A stretch of 64,000 nt of DNA, taken from positions 1 through 64,000 of the forward strand of contig JAWKYD010000013.1 of NCBI GenBank assembly GCA_041396685.1. Direction: 5' to 3'. This document shows, in pieces, positions 52,313 to 61,949 of this stretch (its first letter is position 1; the number at the start of each line of letters is the position of its first letter). Position numbers and translations under genes: made by a program. The notes beneath the pieces were generated by a model, which saw nothing but the letters and a program-made list of their open reading frames with translations, ran no database searches and was not told the DNA's origin. This DNA is from JAUIAI01 sp041396685 (GTDB taxonomy: Bacteria; Pseudomonadota; Gammaproteobacteria; Burkholderiales; Burkholderiaceae_E).

Positions 52313-53043
52313 CAGCTCACGCCACCCAGCATCGGTACGAATCGTACCGTATCGAGTTCGGCCAGCTGCCAGTCGTCGGGGCCCGTGCGGTCGACGATGA
52401 TCAGACGCTGGCCTCCGTGCAGGCTCATCGGCGCGCTCAGTCTCGCCCCCGGGCGAAGCAGGCGCAGCAAGGCTTCGGGAAGCACGCCATCGAGGGCCGC
52501 CGCGAGCACGATCGCATGGAAAGGCGCGGAACCGGGCAGTCCAAGGTGTCCGTCGCCGTGCACGAGTCGGATGCGCCGCCGCGACGGCAGCGGCTGGAGA
52601 TGCTCCAGCGCCAAGGCGTGCAATGCCTCGATGCGCTCGATGGTGACCACCTCACCGAATATCTCGGCCAGCACCGCCGCCTGGTAGCCACATCCGGTGC
52701 CGATCTCGAGGACGCGCGCGAAACGTCGATCCTCGGGCGCAATCGGGGCGGCGATCAGTTCGATCATTCGCGCCACACTACTGGGCTTCGATATCGTCTG
52801 ACCGTGCCCGATCGGCAATGCGACATCCTGATAGGCCCGCCCGCGCAGCGCCGGTTCGATGAACTCATGACGCGTCACCGACGCCATCGCCGCCAACACC
52901 TGCGGATCACGTATGCCGTCGCCCTGCAGACGTTCGATCATCAGCCGACGCGCGGCCGGTGATTCAGGGCCGCCGCCCATCGGCACCACGACACCGCCCG
53001 CCGCCGCCGGCTCGAACCGGCTCAGGCCAGGTCTTGCACCCAT
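52312..53043 (-). CDS. pcm: Protein-L-isoaspartate O-methyltransferase
   Basis: Repairs isoaspartate damage in proteins with SAM; 243 residues. The SAM motif is VLEIGTGCGYQAAVLAEIFG and the family block ALPIGHGQTISKPSSVARM is intact. Part of the surE-pcm-nlpD cluster. It overlaps surE by 22 bases on the same strand. Confidence 0.94.
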   Translation of the reverse strand: MGARPGLSRFEPAAAGGVVVPMGGGPESPAARRLMIERLQGDGIRDPQVLAAMASVTRHEFIEPALRGRAYQDVALPIGHGQTISKPSSVARMIELIAAPIAPEDRRFARVLEIGTGCGYQAAVLAEIFGEVVTIERIEALHALALEHLQPLPSRRRIRLVHGDGHLGLPGSAPFHAIVLAAALDGVLPEALLRLLRPGARLSAPMSLHGGQRLIIVDRTGPDDWQLAELDTVRFVPMLGGVS

Positions 53044-53771
53044 TTCGCCGTAGCCTCCATGTGTTCGTGATGCGTGAGATCGAGCTGGAGCGGCGTCACC
53101 GACACCCAGCCGTGCTCGACCGCATGGAAGTCGGTACCCGGCCCCGCGTCGCGCGCACCACCGGCCGCGCCGATCCAGTACACGGTCTGGCCGCGTGGAT
53201 TGGTGGACCGTACCACGGGCTCGGCAACATGGCGCTTGCCCAGTCGGGTCGTGCGAATGCCTGCCAGACGCTCGTACGAAAGCGCCGGGATGTTGACATT
53301 GAGCAGCGCGTCGGGCACCGGCGGGCCGGCGATGAATCCGGCCACGATACGATGCGCGACCCGGGCCGCCGAATCGAGTTCGCGATAGCCACGCTCGACC
53401 AACGAGAATGCGATGGCCGGAACGCCGAGCATGAACGCTTCCGTTGCCGCTGCCACGGTTCCCGAATAGATCGTGTCGTCACCCATGTTCGCGCCGTCAT
53501 TGATGCCCGAGACCACGAGATCGGGTCGGGAATCGAGCATGCCTGTCATGGCGACATGAACGCAGTCGGTCGGGGTTCCGTTGATATAAAAAAATCCCGA
53601 GGCTGCCTGACGCACGGACAAAGGCCTGTCGAGCGTCAGTGAATTGGACGAGCCGCTGCGATCGCGCTCCGGCGCGACCACGGTGATCTTGCCGAACTCG
53701 GACAGCGCCTGCGCCAGCGCGGCCAGCCCTGGCGAAAAGTAGCCGTCATCGTTGCTCAGCAGGATATGCAT
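53022..53771 (-). CDS. surE: 5'/3'-nucleotidase SurE
   Basis: Stationary-phase survival phosphatase acting on nucleoside monophosphates; 249 residues. The metal motif LLSNDDGYFSPGL at the start, DRSGSSNSLTLDRPL and SGINDGANMGDDTIYSGTV blocks are complete. The ATG at 53769-53771 begins the conserved sequence. First gene of surE-pcm-nlpD. Confidence 0.95.
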   Translation of the reverse strand: MHILLSNDDGYFSPGLAALAQALSEFGKITVVAPERDRSGSSNSLTLDRPLSVRQAASGFFYINGTPTDCVHVAMTGMLDSRPDLVVSGINDGANMGDDTIYSGTVAAATEAFMLGVPAIAFSLVERGYRELDSAARVAHRIVAGFIAGPPVPDALLNVNIPALSYERLAGIRTTRLGKRHVAEPVVRSTNPRGQTVYWIGAAGGARDAGPGTDFHAVEHGWVSVTPLQLDLTHHEHMEATAKWVQDLA

Positions 53772-53924
53772 CGCCCCAGTGTATCGGAGCGCCCGCATGG
53801 CTCCGCGGCCGCTGTCGGTTGAAGTGCACACTGACCTCGACCGACCCGCGCCGCGCCGGGTTCGAATGCGAAGCAGCGCCGCGCGAGTCGTGTCGGCGCG
53901 CGGCGCGACGCGGCCTGGGCGGGG

Positions 53925-54389
53925 TCAGCCCTCGGCCGGCCAGTCGCGGATGTAGGCTTTCAGCATCTTGTTCTCGAAACCCTGTTCGTCGAGAACCGCC
54001 CGCGCCACATCGTGGAACGAGATCACACCCATCAGGGTGTTCTCCTCCATGACGGGCAAATAACGTTGACGAGTCTCGAGCATCAGACGGCGCAACTCGT
54101 TCACGTCGGTTTCGAGGTCGGCGACCGATGGCTCCGTGTTCATGACCTCGTGAACGAAGATTTCGCTGACCGGGGGGGTGGGCCCCGAGCGGTGCTCGGC
54201 CTGCCGCTTGGCCAGCACCCGAATCACCTCGCGGAAGGTGAGCATGCCGATGAGCTTGCCCTCGCTGATGACCACCAGCGAACCGATGTCTTGTTCGGCC
54301 ATGACCAGCACCGCATCGGACAGGCGCGACTCGGGCGTCACCGTGAACAATGTGTTGCCTTTGACCTTGAGGACTTCGCGCACTTTCAT
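53925..54389 (-). CDS. CBS-domain pair protein
   Basis: A 154-residue cytoplasmic protein made of two CBS domains: EQDIGSLVVISEGKLIGMLT with REVIRVL, and QRYLPVMEENTLMGVISFHD. CBS pairs bind adenine nucleotides and regulate partner proteins. GGAGG lies five bases before the ATG at 54387-54389. It is 129 bases downstream of the chemosensory operon; a functional tie to it is not shown. Confidence 0.88.
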   Translation of the reverse strand: MKVREVLKVKGNTLFTVTPESRLSDAVLVMAEQDIGSLVVISEGKLIGMLTFREVIRVLAKRQAEHRSGPTPPVSEIFVHEVMNTEPSVADLETDVNELRRLMLETRQRYLPVMEENTLMGVISFHDVARAVLDEQGFENKMLKAYIRDWPAEG

Positions 54390-54518
54390 GTGGGCCTCCG
54401 GAGGGTCCGGCATGCGAAGCTGCTCGCCGGCTGAAGAGCATGGTAACCACGGCCGCAGTCCGCGACAAGCGAGGCCCTCGGGCGCGCGGCATGCATCCGA
54501 CAAGGTGCCCGGGCCGGA

Positions 54519-57500
54519 TCAGCGCAGGATTCCGACCACCAAGGCCGCGAGTTCGTCCTCGCTGAATGGCTTGGCCAGAAAATGATTGGCCCCGGCTTCC
54601 ATGGCCAGAGCCCGCACGCGAGACGAGGCGCGCGAGGTGATCATGATGATCGGCAGGCGCTGCGCTCCCGGCAGTTCGCGCACCGCCCGGGTCAGCGCGA
54701 GGCCGTCCATTTCCGGCATTTCGAGGTCGACGACAAGCAGGTCCGGACGTCGCTGGCGTAGCCGTTCGAGCGCGTGTCGGCCGTTGTCGGCGGCATCGGT
54801 GTCGAAGCCCAGGTCGGCCAGAAATTGCGTGGTCGCGCGGCGCACGCTGACCGAATCGTCGACGACCAGACACAGGGGCAGCGGCGCGGCGGGCTCGGGT
54901 AGCGGCAGCGCCGTCGGTGTGTCGGCCGCCGTACTGATCAGCTCCGGGAGGTCGAGCACCGGCGCGATCGCACCGTCGCCGAGCACCGCGGCACCGTCGA
55001 TACCCGGCAGGCGGGGCATGTACGCGCTCAGCTCGCGCACCAGCGCCGGACGAGCCGGACCGGGATCGGGTACCACCAGAGCACACTCGCGCCCACCCGG
55101 TACCTCGATGCGCAGCAACATCGGCGCGCGCGCCTCGTCGGTGGCCAGCGCATGCGCCGGCAAGCCCAGCACCGACTCGAGCGACCGCACCTCGATCGCG
55201 CGACCACCGGCGTCGTATCGACCGACGCCATCGCGCCACTGCACCGCCTCGACATCGGCCTGCAGCGCGCGCACCCCGCGAGTGGAAAGGGCCAGCACGT
55301 GATGACGACAGCGCACAACGAACAACGGCCTGAGCATCATTTCCAGCGGCAGGTCGATCTGGACATTGAGCCCCTGCCCCGGCCGCGACCGCACCTGCAG
55401 ACTGCCGCGCATGGAGCGTACCGCCTGATTGACGACATCGAGGCCCACGCCCCGGCCGCTCAGTTGATCGGCCTTGGCACGCGTGGAGAAACCCGGCGCG
55501 AGAATCAGTTGCTCGGCCGCACCGGCGTCGATCGCGAGATCGTCGGCCAACAGATGCAATGCGCGCGCCCGCTCGGCGATCGCGACGAGATCGAGCCCGG
55601 CGCCGTCGTCCTGCACGGTCACCGACAGCCAGCCGGTGACCGATGCAAACGACACCAGCACGCGTCCGGCAGGCGGCTTGCCGCGAGCGACGCGCGTCGC
55701 GGCCGGCTCGATTCCGTGCACCACCGCATTGCGGATCAGGTGCGCGAGCGGCTCGGCCAGGCGATGAAGGGAGTCACCATCGACGAGCGTTGCCTCGCCC
55801 TCGATCAGCAACTGCACGTCGCGGTCAGTCATGCGTGCGCTTTGTCGGCAGACGCGCTGCAAACGCGCCGTCAGTCTGGCGGCGGGCAGCATCCGGGCGC
55901 GAAGCGCCGACTCGCGCAGCGCATTCTGCACCTGGCCGAGCCGCTCGATCTGTTCACCGATCGCCTCGATCCGCTCGGCCAGCGACCGATCGATCTGGCG
56001 ATTGTCGGTGGCGGTCTCGGCGATCCGGCGCGCCACCGATGGCAGGCTGGCCCGGCGCTCGAAATCGAGCGGATCGAAACGCTCGGGCACCTCGACCGGG
56101 CCATTCCCGGCCAGGTCGTCGATCGCCTCTGCGCTGAGATTGGCCGGCTCGTGTTCTGCCCGGTCGGCCAGCCGCTCGAGCTCGTCGGCGAGGGTCTGCA
56201 GACGCTCGTCGCTACCGCGCAGCGAGCGCCGCAGCGCTCGCATGCTCGCGACGCTCTCCTCGGCGAGAGCCAGAATCGCCAGCGCCTCGTTGGCCTTGGC
56301 CAGAGCGTCGGCGGGTTGCTCGACGACGCGGCTCGTCGCAGCGCAGGCATCGTGGCCGGGAGGCTCGTCGTCGGTGTCCGATGAGATCGATGCCGGCGTC
56401 TGGTCGGGGTCGACGTCAGGGGCCGGTCCCGCATCGACGGCCTGGGCCGCGCTCGCGTAATCGGGCTCGGGAACCAGGGTCGAGCCGCGCTCGGCGGCCA
56501 GCCGCCGGATCGCATCGCGGCTCAAATCCGACAAGGGCTCGGGTCGATCGATGGATTCGATCGATTCGGCCAGGACATCGCTGGCCTCGGCAAGAATCTC
56601 GTCCACCGCCTCGCCGCGGCCATGGCGATCGAGCAGATCCTCCAGCCAGTGTGCGATCGTGGCGATGCCGCTCAGCCCGACGGTGTTGGCGGCACCCTTG
56701 ATGGTGTGGGCGAGCCGCCGGGCTTCGTCGAGGCCGTCGTGGTCGCCGCCGGTGAGTGCCGAAACGGCCTGCTCGAGATCGCTCATCGCGGCCGGCAACT
56801 CCTGGCGCAGCTCGTCCGCGACCTCCGGATCGGCATCGATCGGAATCGCACGACTCCAGGGGTCTACGGGGCCGGATTCATCCTCGGCCGGCGTCGGCTC
56901 GGCGCTGATCAGGACCCGGCTCAGTTGTTCGCGCACGGCCGTCAGCATGCCCGCATCGGCAACACCGCCGTCGGCGTGAAGCGCAAGCGCCCGCGCGAGC
57001 GAATCCGGGCCCGGCGAGGTGAACCATTGCTGCCAGTGTTCCGACCAGGCCAGCCAGCGATCGTCGAGGCTACCCGACTCGCCAGTCGCAACAGCCGACA
57101 GGCGACGCGCGCTGGCCACGAACAAGGGCTCGAGCACCGCGAGCCCGACATGGCGGCACGCCAGCCCGAATCCCGGCATGCGATCGGCGAGATGGGCGAT
57201 CGCGCGACGTGGATCGGCGGCCAGTGCCTGTGTTTCCTCGTCCAGGGCGCTCGCCGATTCGGCCAGCAATTCGAGCGCATCGTGTCCGAGGGCAAGCACG
57301 GGCGGCAGCGCACGGTTCGGCCGGCCGCCATCCGACAGCATCTCGACCTCACGAGCCAGCCCTACGCCGGCATCGCGCAGTTGGGCGCCACGCTGCTGGT
57401 CGCCGAAGCGCGGCCATTGCTCGGGCGCGGCCAGCAGCAGATCGGTATCGGCCAACGTGCCGCTGCCGGCACAGATCGAGATCAAAGCGCCGACCCAGGG

Positions 57501-57773
57501 CTCGATCGAGCGTGCCCTCAGGCCGCCCGAGTCGGGGCTCACCAGATACATGCCGACCGGTTCGACCACGGCCGCGAGCGCGGGCAGGCCGCTCCCGCGT
57601 GCGCGAGCGCCGATGGCGACGAGCCCGGCACTGACCCGTGATCGCCAGCGGCGCCGGCGCCCGCGCGTCGACTTCGAATCGCCACCGCCGAGCTGGTCGA
57701 GCAACTGGACGGCGGCGGCCGCCAGGGCTTCGCGTCCACTGGTGCCCGATTCGAGCTCGGCCAGATCGGTCAC
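54519..57773 (-). CDS. chpA: ChpA/PilL-type hybrid histidine kinase (CheA-REC)
   Basis: Central kinase of a Pil-Chp chemosensory system, 1084 residues. The only clear Hpt domain has AHTIKGAANTVG at about 354-365, against several Hpt/Spt/Tpt modules in Pseudomonas ChpA. Then come a dimerisation segment, a CheA ATPase (LIRNAVVHGIEPA and DDGAGLDL), a CheW-like domain and a C-terminal receiver (LVVDDSVSVRRATTQF, phospho-Asp in LLVVDLEMPEMDG). It overlaps pilJ by four bases. Such systems control type IV pilus extension, retraction and surface responses. Confidence 0.9.
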   Translation of the reverse strand: MTDLAELESGTSGREALAAAAVQLLDQLGGGDSKSTRGRRRRWRSRVSAGLVAIGARARGSGLPALAAVVEPVGMYLVSPDSGGLRARSIEPWVGALISICAGSGTLADTDLLLAAPEQWPRFGDQQRGAQLRDAGVGLAREVEMLSDGGRPNRALPPVLALGHDALELLAESASALDEETQALAADPRRAIAHLADRMPGFGLACRHVGLAVLEPLFVASARRLSAVATGESGSLDDRWLAWSEHWQQWFTSPGPDSLARALALHADGGVADAGMLTAVREQLSRVLISAEPTPAEDESGPVDPWSRAIPIDADPEVADELRQELPAAMSDLEQAVSALTGGDHDGLDEARRLAHTIKGAANTVGLSGIATIAHWLEDLLDRHGRGEAVDEILAEASDVLAESIESIDRPEPLSDLSRDAIRRLAAERGSTLVPEPDYASAAQAVDAGPAPDVDPDQTPASISSDTDDEPPGHDACAATSRVVEQPADALAKANEALAILALAEESVASMRALRRSLRGSDERLQTLADELERLADRAEHEPANLSAEAIDDLAGNGPVEVPERFDPLDFERRASLPSVARRIAETATDNRQIDRSLAERIEAIGEQIERLGQVQNALRESALRARMLPAARLTARLQRVCRQSARMTDRDVQLLIEGEATLVDGDSLHRLAEPLAHLIRNAVVHGIEPAATRVARGKPPAGRVLVSFASVTGWLSVTVQDDGAGLDLVAIAERARALHLLADDLAIDAGAAEQLILAPGFSTRAKADQLSGRGVGLDVVNQAVRSMRGSLQVRSRPGQGLNVQIDLPLEMMLRPLFVVRCRHHVLALSTRGVRALQADVEAVQWRDGVGRYDAGGRAIEVRSLESVLGLPAHALATDEARAPMLLRIEVPGGRECALVVPDPGPARPALVRELSAYMPRLPGIDGAAVLGDGAIAPVLDLPELISTAADTPTALPLPEPAAPLPLCLVVDDSVSVRRATTQFLADLGFDTDAADNGRHALERLRQRRPDLLVVDLEMPEMDGLALTRAVRELPGAQRLPIIMITSRASSRVRALAMEAGANHFLAKPFSEDELAALVVGILR

Positions 57774-59866
57774 ACGTCCTCCGGATCCCGCACGCGCCCA
57801 AGGCTGGCAAGCAATGTGCGCGCACCTTCGGCGAGGCGTTCGATCTGACCGTGCTGACGGCGCATTGCCCGCACGCCCGAATCAGCGGCCTCGTCGAGCG
57901 AGCGCAGCCGCAGCAACAGCGCATCGGTCAGCCGCAGGCCCTCGGCGGCCGACGCATCGAGATCGTCGACACCGCGCATCGCCAGCTCGCCTTCGCCGAG
58001 CACCGAACGATGGTGTTCCGCGAGCGACACGACCCGGCCTCGCATCGACGCCAGTTCGTCGATGGTCTCGTTGACCGCAATGCTGGTGGCCGCCGTCTCG
58101 CGCCGAATCACCTCGGCCTGACGACGGATCTGATCCGCCGATTCGGCAGCGGAATCGGACAGGCGCCGCACTTCGTCGGGGAAGCCGTCGACGCTTCCGC
58201 CCGCGCCCGCCGTGGTCACCTGCAGCGACGCATTGAGCGCGGCGACGCGGGTGCGCTCCGCGATGGTCAGCAAGATGCCGACGATCTCGCCGATCTCCTG
58301 GCTGCGCTCACCGAACAGCTTGATCCGGCGCTCGGTCGAGCGCAACAGGCGCTCGGCCCCTTCGATAGCCTGGGCCATTCCGCTCAGGGACGCGTCGCCG
58401 GCGTCGCGTAGTGCCCGCCAATCGGCGCTGAGACCGTGAGTGCCGCTGCTCGCCTGAGCGCGCTCGCCCATCAGGCCACGCAGTCGTTCGAAATCGGCCA
58501 GCGCGTCGTCGACCACCCTGCGCTGCGTACCCAGAGCGGCCTCGGCATGGTCTGCCTCGGCGCGAATCTCGCTGTTGGCCTGCGCAACCAGACTGGCCTG
58601 TTCGCGCAAATCGACGCCGACGCGGGCCAACTGCGCGAGCGCACCATTGACTGCTTCGACCAGTGGTGACGTGAGCGCATCGTCGTCGACCAACGGACGG
58701 CTAGGATCGGGCCGTTCGCACCAGGCGCGGATGGCATCGCCCAAGCGCTCGATGGCCGCGGTCGCACTGCCATGAGCGCGCGCCAGAGCCTCCCGTAGAC
58801 GATCGCGTTCGTCGATCAGCGCATCGAGCAATGGCTCGGGATCGTCGGCGGCCGCGCCGCCACGTGGCGTTGCCCGAGCCGCCGAGTCCCCGTTGGCCTG
58901 AGCGCGCAGCGCCGTCACGACGCGCTGCCCGACCACCTCGGGCAAACGGCGCGTGCGCCGCACGTGCCAGACGATGGCGAGGCAGGCGATCATCAGCGCG
59001 GCCGCGCCAATACGCCATGTCAGTGCGCCGATCGTGCCGGGCAGGCTCGCGGGTTGCGCGGGCGCGAGCACGGCCAGTACCCAATCGGCGCCACCGACCG
59101 GCAAACGCGCACCGGCGACCATGAGTTGCTCGCCGTTGAGGGCGATCGTCGTGCTGGCCACCTGCGCGGCGCCGGGACCGACTGCGTCGAGCAGGTCGCC
59201 CACCGGCGTGCTGCGATCGCTGCCGGTCAACAACCGCCAACGCGCACCGGGTGGCAATTCCGTCACCGTGGCGAGCGCCACGCCGGGTCGGGCGATCAAC
59301 CAGGCCACCACACGCGGTCCGATGCTCACCGGTGCGGCCGCCAGCGCCTCGACGCGGCCGCGGGCCGCATCGAGCGACGGCGCGCCGACGTGCCAGAGGC
59401 CATCCCCGGCGGTCAGGGCACGCAGGCTCTCGAGCGACGGCTCGCTGGCGGGCTCTGCACCCGCCGAGGCGATGATCCCCAGATCACCGGCGCGCGCCAG
59501 CCACATTGCGCCCGGCCCGCCCTCACCCACCGGTCGCTGAATCCATTCGGCCAGCAAGCGCTGCGCGCCCTGGCGTCCATCACTGTCCATGACGGCCGCC
59601 TGACGCATGCGGACATCGGCCGCTGCCAGCAGCAGACGCTGGATTTGCGCGCCCAGTCGAGCCGAAGCGCCCGCGGCCTGGGCGGTCGCGACAGCCTCGA
59701 GTCGTGCGACCCGCAAATCGCGCTGGTCGCGTGCCGACAGAATCGCCGCCAGGGCAATCGAGACCAGAGCCGTCAGCAGAACGGCAACTGCGAGCGTGAC
59801 CCGGGTCGGGTCGAGACGACGCGCACGTGGCACTGCGGCAGGGTTCGGCGAGTCGATCTCGCTCAC
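57770..59866 (-). CDS. pilJ: PilJ-like methyl-accepting chemotaxis protein
   Basis: A 698-residue transducer. A GTG start (59864-59866) overlaps the PilI stop (GTGA). One membrane helix is near residues 24-45 and another near 280-300 with a periplasmic sensor between; no cysteine-rich or PAS motif is seen. The signalling tip has ALNASLQVTTAGAGGSVDGF, the PilJ-type version of the MCP hairpin. It should feed surface or chemical signals to ChpA through PilI. Confidence 0.87.
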   Translation of the reverse strand: MSEIDSPNPAAVPRARRLDPTRVTLAVAVLLTALVSIALAAILSARDQRDLRVARLEAVATAQAAGASARLGAQIQRLLLAAADVRMRQAAVMDSDGRQGAQRLLAEWIQRPVGEGGPGAMWLARAGDLGIIASAGAEPASEPSLESLRALTAGDGLWHVGAPSLDAARGRVEALAAAPVSIGPRVVAWLIARPGVALATVTELPPGARWRLLTGSDRSTPVGDLLDAVGPGAAQVASTTIALNGEQLMVAGARLPVGGADWVLAVLAPAQPASLPGTIGALTWRIGAAALMIACLAIVWHVRRTRRLPEVVGQRVVTALRAQANGDSAARATPRGGAAADDPEPLLDALIDERDRLREALARAHGSATAAIERLGDAIRAWCERPDPSRPLVDDDALTSPLVEAVNGALAQLARVGVDLREQASLVAQANSEIRAEADHAEAALGTQRRVVDDALADFERLRGLMGERAQASSGTHGLSADWRALRDAGDASLSGMAQAIEGAERLLRSTERRIKLFGERSQEIGEIVGILLTIAERTRVAALNASLQVTTAGAGGSVDGFPDEVRRLSDSAAESADQIRRQAEVIRRETAATSIAVNETIDELASMRGRVVSLAEHHRSVLGEGELAMRGVDDLDASAAEGLRLTDALLLRLRSLDEAADSGVRAMRRQHGQIERLAEGARTLLASLGRVRDPEDV

Positions 59867-60426
59867 GCGTGCGCTCCGGCCGACCGCGGGCGCGCGGGCA
59901 GCAATGCGGCCAGCGAATCGATCAGCGCATCGAGCGAGAAGGTATACCAGAGCTGACCGGTGTCGACATCCTCGAGAGCTTCGCGGGCAATGCCGAAAGG
60001 GTCGGTCGGATCGCCCCCGGCCGCGGACGTGCGCAGAACCAATGGCGCCGGCGCGCCGCATCCGGTCAGGGCGATCGCCTGCGCGCCTTCGCGCAGCACG
60101 AGGACGTCCAGCGACGCCACTACCGGCAGGGGCAGCACGTCACCGGGTCCGACATCGAACACCGGCACGGGCAAACCATCGACATTCATCAGGCCGCGCA
60201 GGCGCGGCATCGCCCGCGGCACCGGATACACCCGCACCCCGACCCGATAGCGGACCGGCTCGCCGACCGGCAGAACGACCGCCAGACCGCCGAGCCGGAT
60301 GCCGTGGCCGCGCTGCGATTGCGTCGCGGCGGCGCGATGCGCCCCCGCCCGGGCCGCGCCTGGCACCGGCTCAGATGCCACCGGAGCGACGCCGCGTCGG
60401 CGCGACGCGCGAACCGGCATCGACAT
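59863..60426 (-). CDS. pilI: CheW-like adaptor PilI
   Basis: A 187-residue adaptor with a CheW-type fold: VRVYPVPRAMPRLRGLMN and GLPVPVFDVG are the diagnostic blocks. It couples PilJ to ChpA. The start overlaps the response regulator's 3' end by 56 bases; no closer in-frame ATG is present upstream of the CheW fold except one two codons later. GAGG precedes the ATG. Confidence 0.85.
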   Translation of the reverse strand: MSMPVRASRRRGVAPVASEPVPGAARAGAHRAAATQSQRGHGIRLGGLAVVLPVGEPVRYRVGVRVYPVPRAMPRLRGLMNVDGLPVPVFDVGPGDVLPLPVVASLDVLVLREGAQAIALTGCGAPAPLVLRTSAAGGDPTDPFGIAREALEDVDTGQLWYTFSLDALIDSLAALLPARPRSAGAHA

Positions 60427-61711
60427 CGGCCTCGAGGCGTCCGGGGGCCGCTGCGACGCCGTGCCCGGGTGCCCTCACCGGTGCACGCAACACTGCCGAC
60501 AGATCGTCGATGGCCAGGCTGCGTCGCAGCTGGTTCATGACCTCGGACTCGAGCCGGTCCGGTTTGATGGGTTTGCGCAGGTAGGCGGCGCAACCGGCGA
60601 GGGCACCGCGTGCGAGGTCGATCGGTGTCGAGCGCTGGGTCAGCAGGATCACCGGCATCGACGGATACAGGCGTCGCAGGTCGCGCGTCAGCGCGAATCC
60701 GTTGCGCCCCGGCATGACCACGTCGACCAGCGCGAGATCGAAATGGCGCGAGCCGAGCATCCCGAGCGCCTGCTCGGCATCATTGACGGCCAGCGCCTCG
60801 ATGCCCCACTGAGCAAGGGCACGCAGCAATTGACGCCGTACGGTGGGGCTGTCGTCGACGACCAGCACCGACACCCGCGCCACCTCCGGGGCGGCGTCGT
60901 CGCCACCCGTCTGCGGCTCGCCGGTCGACTTGGCATGCGCCGGCGCAGCGCTGTCCGGTGCGGCAGCGGGTGCGGCCGGCCGGCGCACCGACAGCGGCGG
61001 CACCGGCGAGGCCTCGAGCAGTGGCGGAAACTGCGTGGCAGGCAACAGCGTGTCGCCAAAGCCGGTGAGAGGGAAGATCAAGGTGGCCGTCGCGCCGTCC
61101 AGTGACCGGGCGCTAGCCGCCGGCTCGACGACGATCGCTGTCGCGCGACCACGGCGGCCAAGAGCGCTCAGCGATGCGGCGTCGGCAGGCGTTTGGGCGA
61201 TCGGCGTCGCGCCGTCCGTCGATGCGCGACGGGCATCCGCAGGGCGCGGCCCGTCCGACCCCGACGGCTGCGCCGGCGCCACCACCGGGGAACCGGCCGC
61301 GGGGCGCGATTCGGGCTCGGCCGTCACGGGACGCGCCCTCAAGACCTGCGGCGCCGGCGTCGGTGCGAGCAACTCGGTGCGCACCAGACGGTTCAGTGTC
61401 GGCAGCAACTGCAGAGGCAGCTTCTCGAGCAGGATCGTATAGCGACCGCGCGGTTGGCGGCCATCGGGCACCACCACCACGACCGGCACCGGACGTTGCG
61501 CGGCACGCGCGCGCGCCATCGCGCGCAGGCCCAGGTTGTCGTAGGGATTGGCGACGAGTATGTCGACGACCGTACGTTCGTCGGGCTGCACCAGCTCGAA
61601 GGAAACCTGGTTGTAACGGCTGTGGCGGAAGACGATTTCGATCAGTCGCGCGTCGCGCGACTCGAGACCGGCGATTGCAACTCGGTATACCGGCCTATCG
61701 GGCTCTGACAT
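60371..61711 (-). CDS. Response regulator of the Pil-Chp system with N-terminal pseudo-receiver
   Basis: A 446-residue protein, first in the chemosensory operon. The C-terminal half is a standard receiver (VLVVDDSPTVRRQLLRAL, phospho-Asp in LALVDVVMPGRNGF, Lys in YLRKPIKPDRLESEV) like PilG/PilH. The N-terminal 110 residues (YRVAIAGLESRDARLIEIVF, VDILVANPYDNLG) look like a receiver that lacks the phospho-acceptor motifs. A long Pro/Ala-rich linker joins them. Its output is probably pilus motor control; no DNA-binding domain is present. GGTGGA lies five bases before the ATG. Confidence 0.85.
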   Translation of the reverse strand: MSEPDRPVYRVAIAGLESRDARLIEIVFRHSRYNQVSFELVQPDERTVVDILVANPYDNLGLRAMARARAAQRPVPVVVVVPDGRQPRGRYTILLEKLPLQLLPTLNRLVRTELLAPTPAPQVLRARPVTAEPESRPAAGSPVVAPAQPSGSDGPRPADARRASTDGATPIAQTPADAASLSALGRRGRATAIVVEPAASARSLDGATATLIFPLTGFGDTLLPATQFPPLLEASPVPPLSVRRPAAPAAAPDSAAPAHAKSTGEPQTGGDDAAPEVARVSVLVVDDSPTVRRQLLRALAQWGIEALAVNDAEQALGMLGSRHFDLALVDVVMPGRNGFALTRDLRRLYPSMPVILLTQRSTPIDLARGALAGCAAYLRKPIKPDRLESEVMNQLRRSLAIDDLSAVLRAPVRAPGHGVAAAPGRLEADVDAGSRVAPTRRRSGGI

Positions 61712-61949
61712 GACATCCACCAGTCCATGAAGCCGAAGCCTGCTACCCGTGCAACCGGGCCTCCTCCGGCCGTTTTGTCCATCGGCGACGGAGGCGCCGA
61801 TACGGCGAGCCAATGGTCGGCCCGAAGCCCGAGGACATGCAGGTGTCGACGGTTCTACGGGCCACGGCTCGTGGGCCACATTATGCCTGTTCGGACGAGA
61901 CCTCCCGGCCGGCCGGGTAACATTCGACCGAGCATCACAGGAGCCCCCC

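Noticed and set aside
61712..61949. SAM or SAH riboswitch before the sulfhydrylase gene
   Set aside because: Only a GC palindrome is visible. No conserved riboswitch core could be matched by eye.
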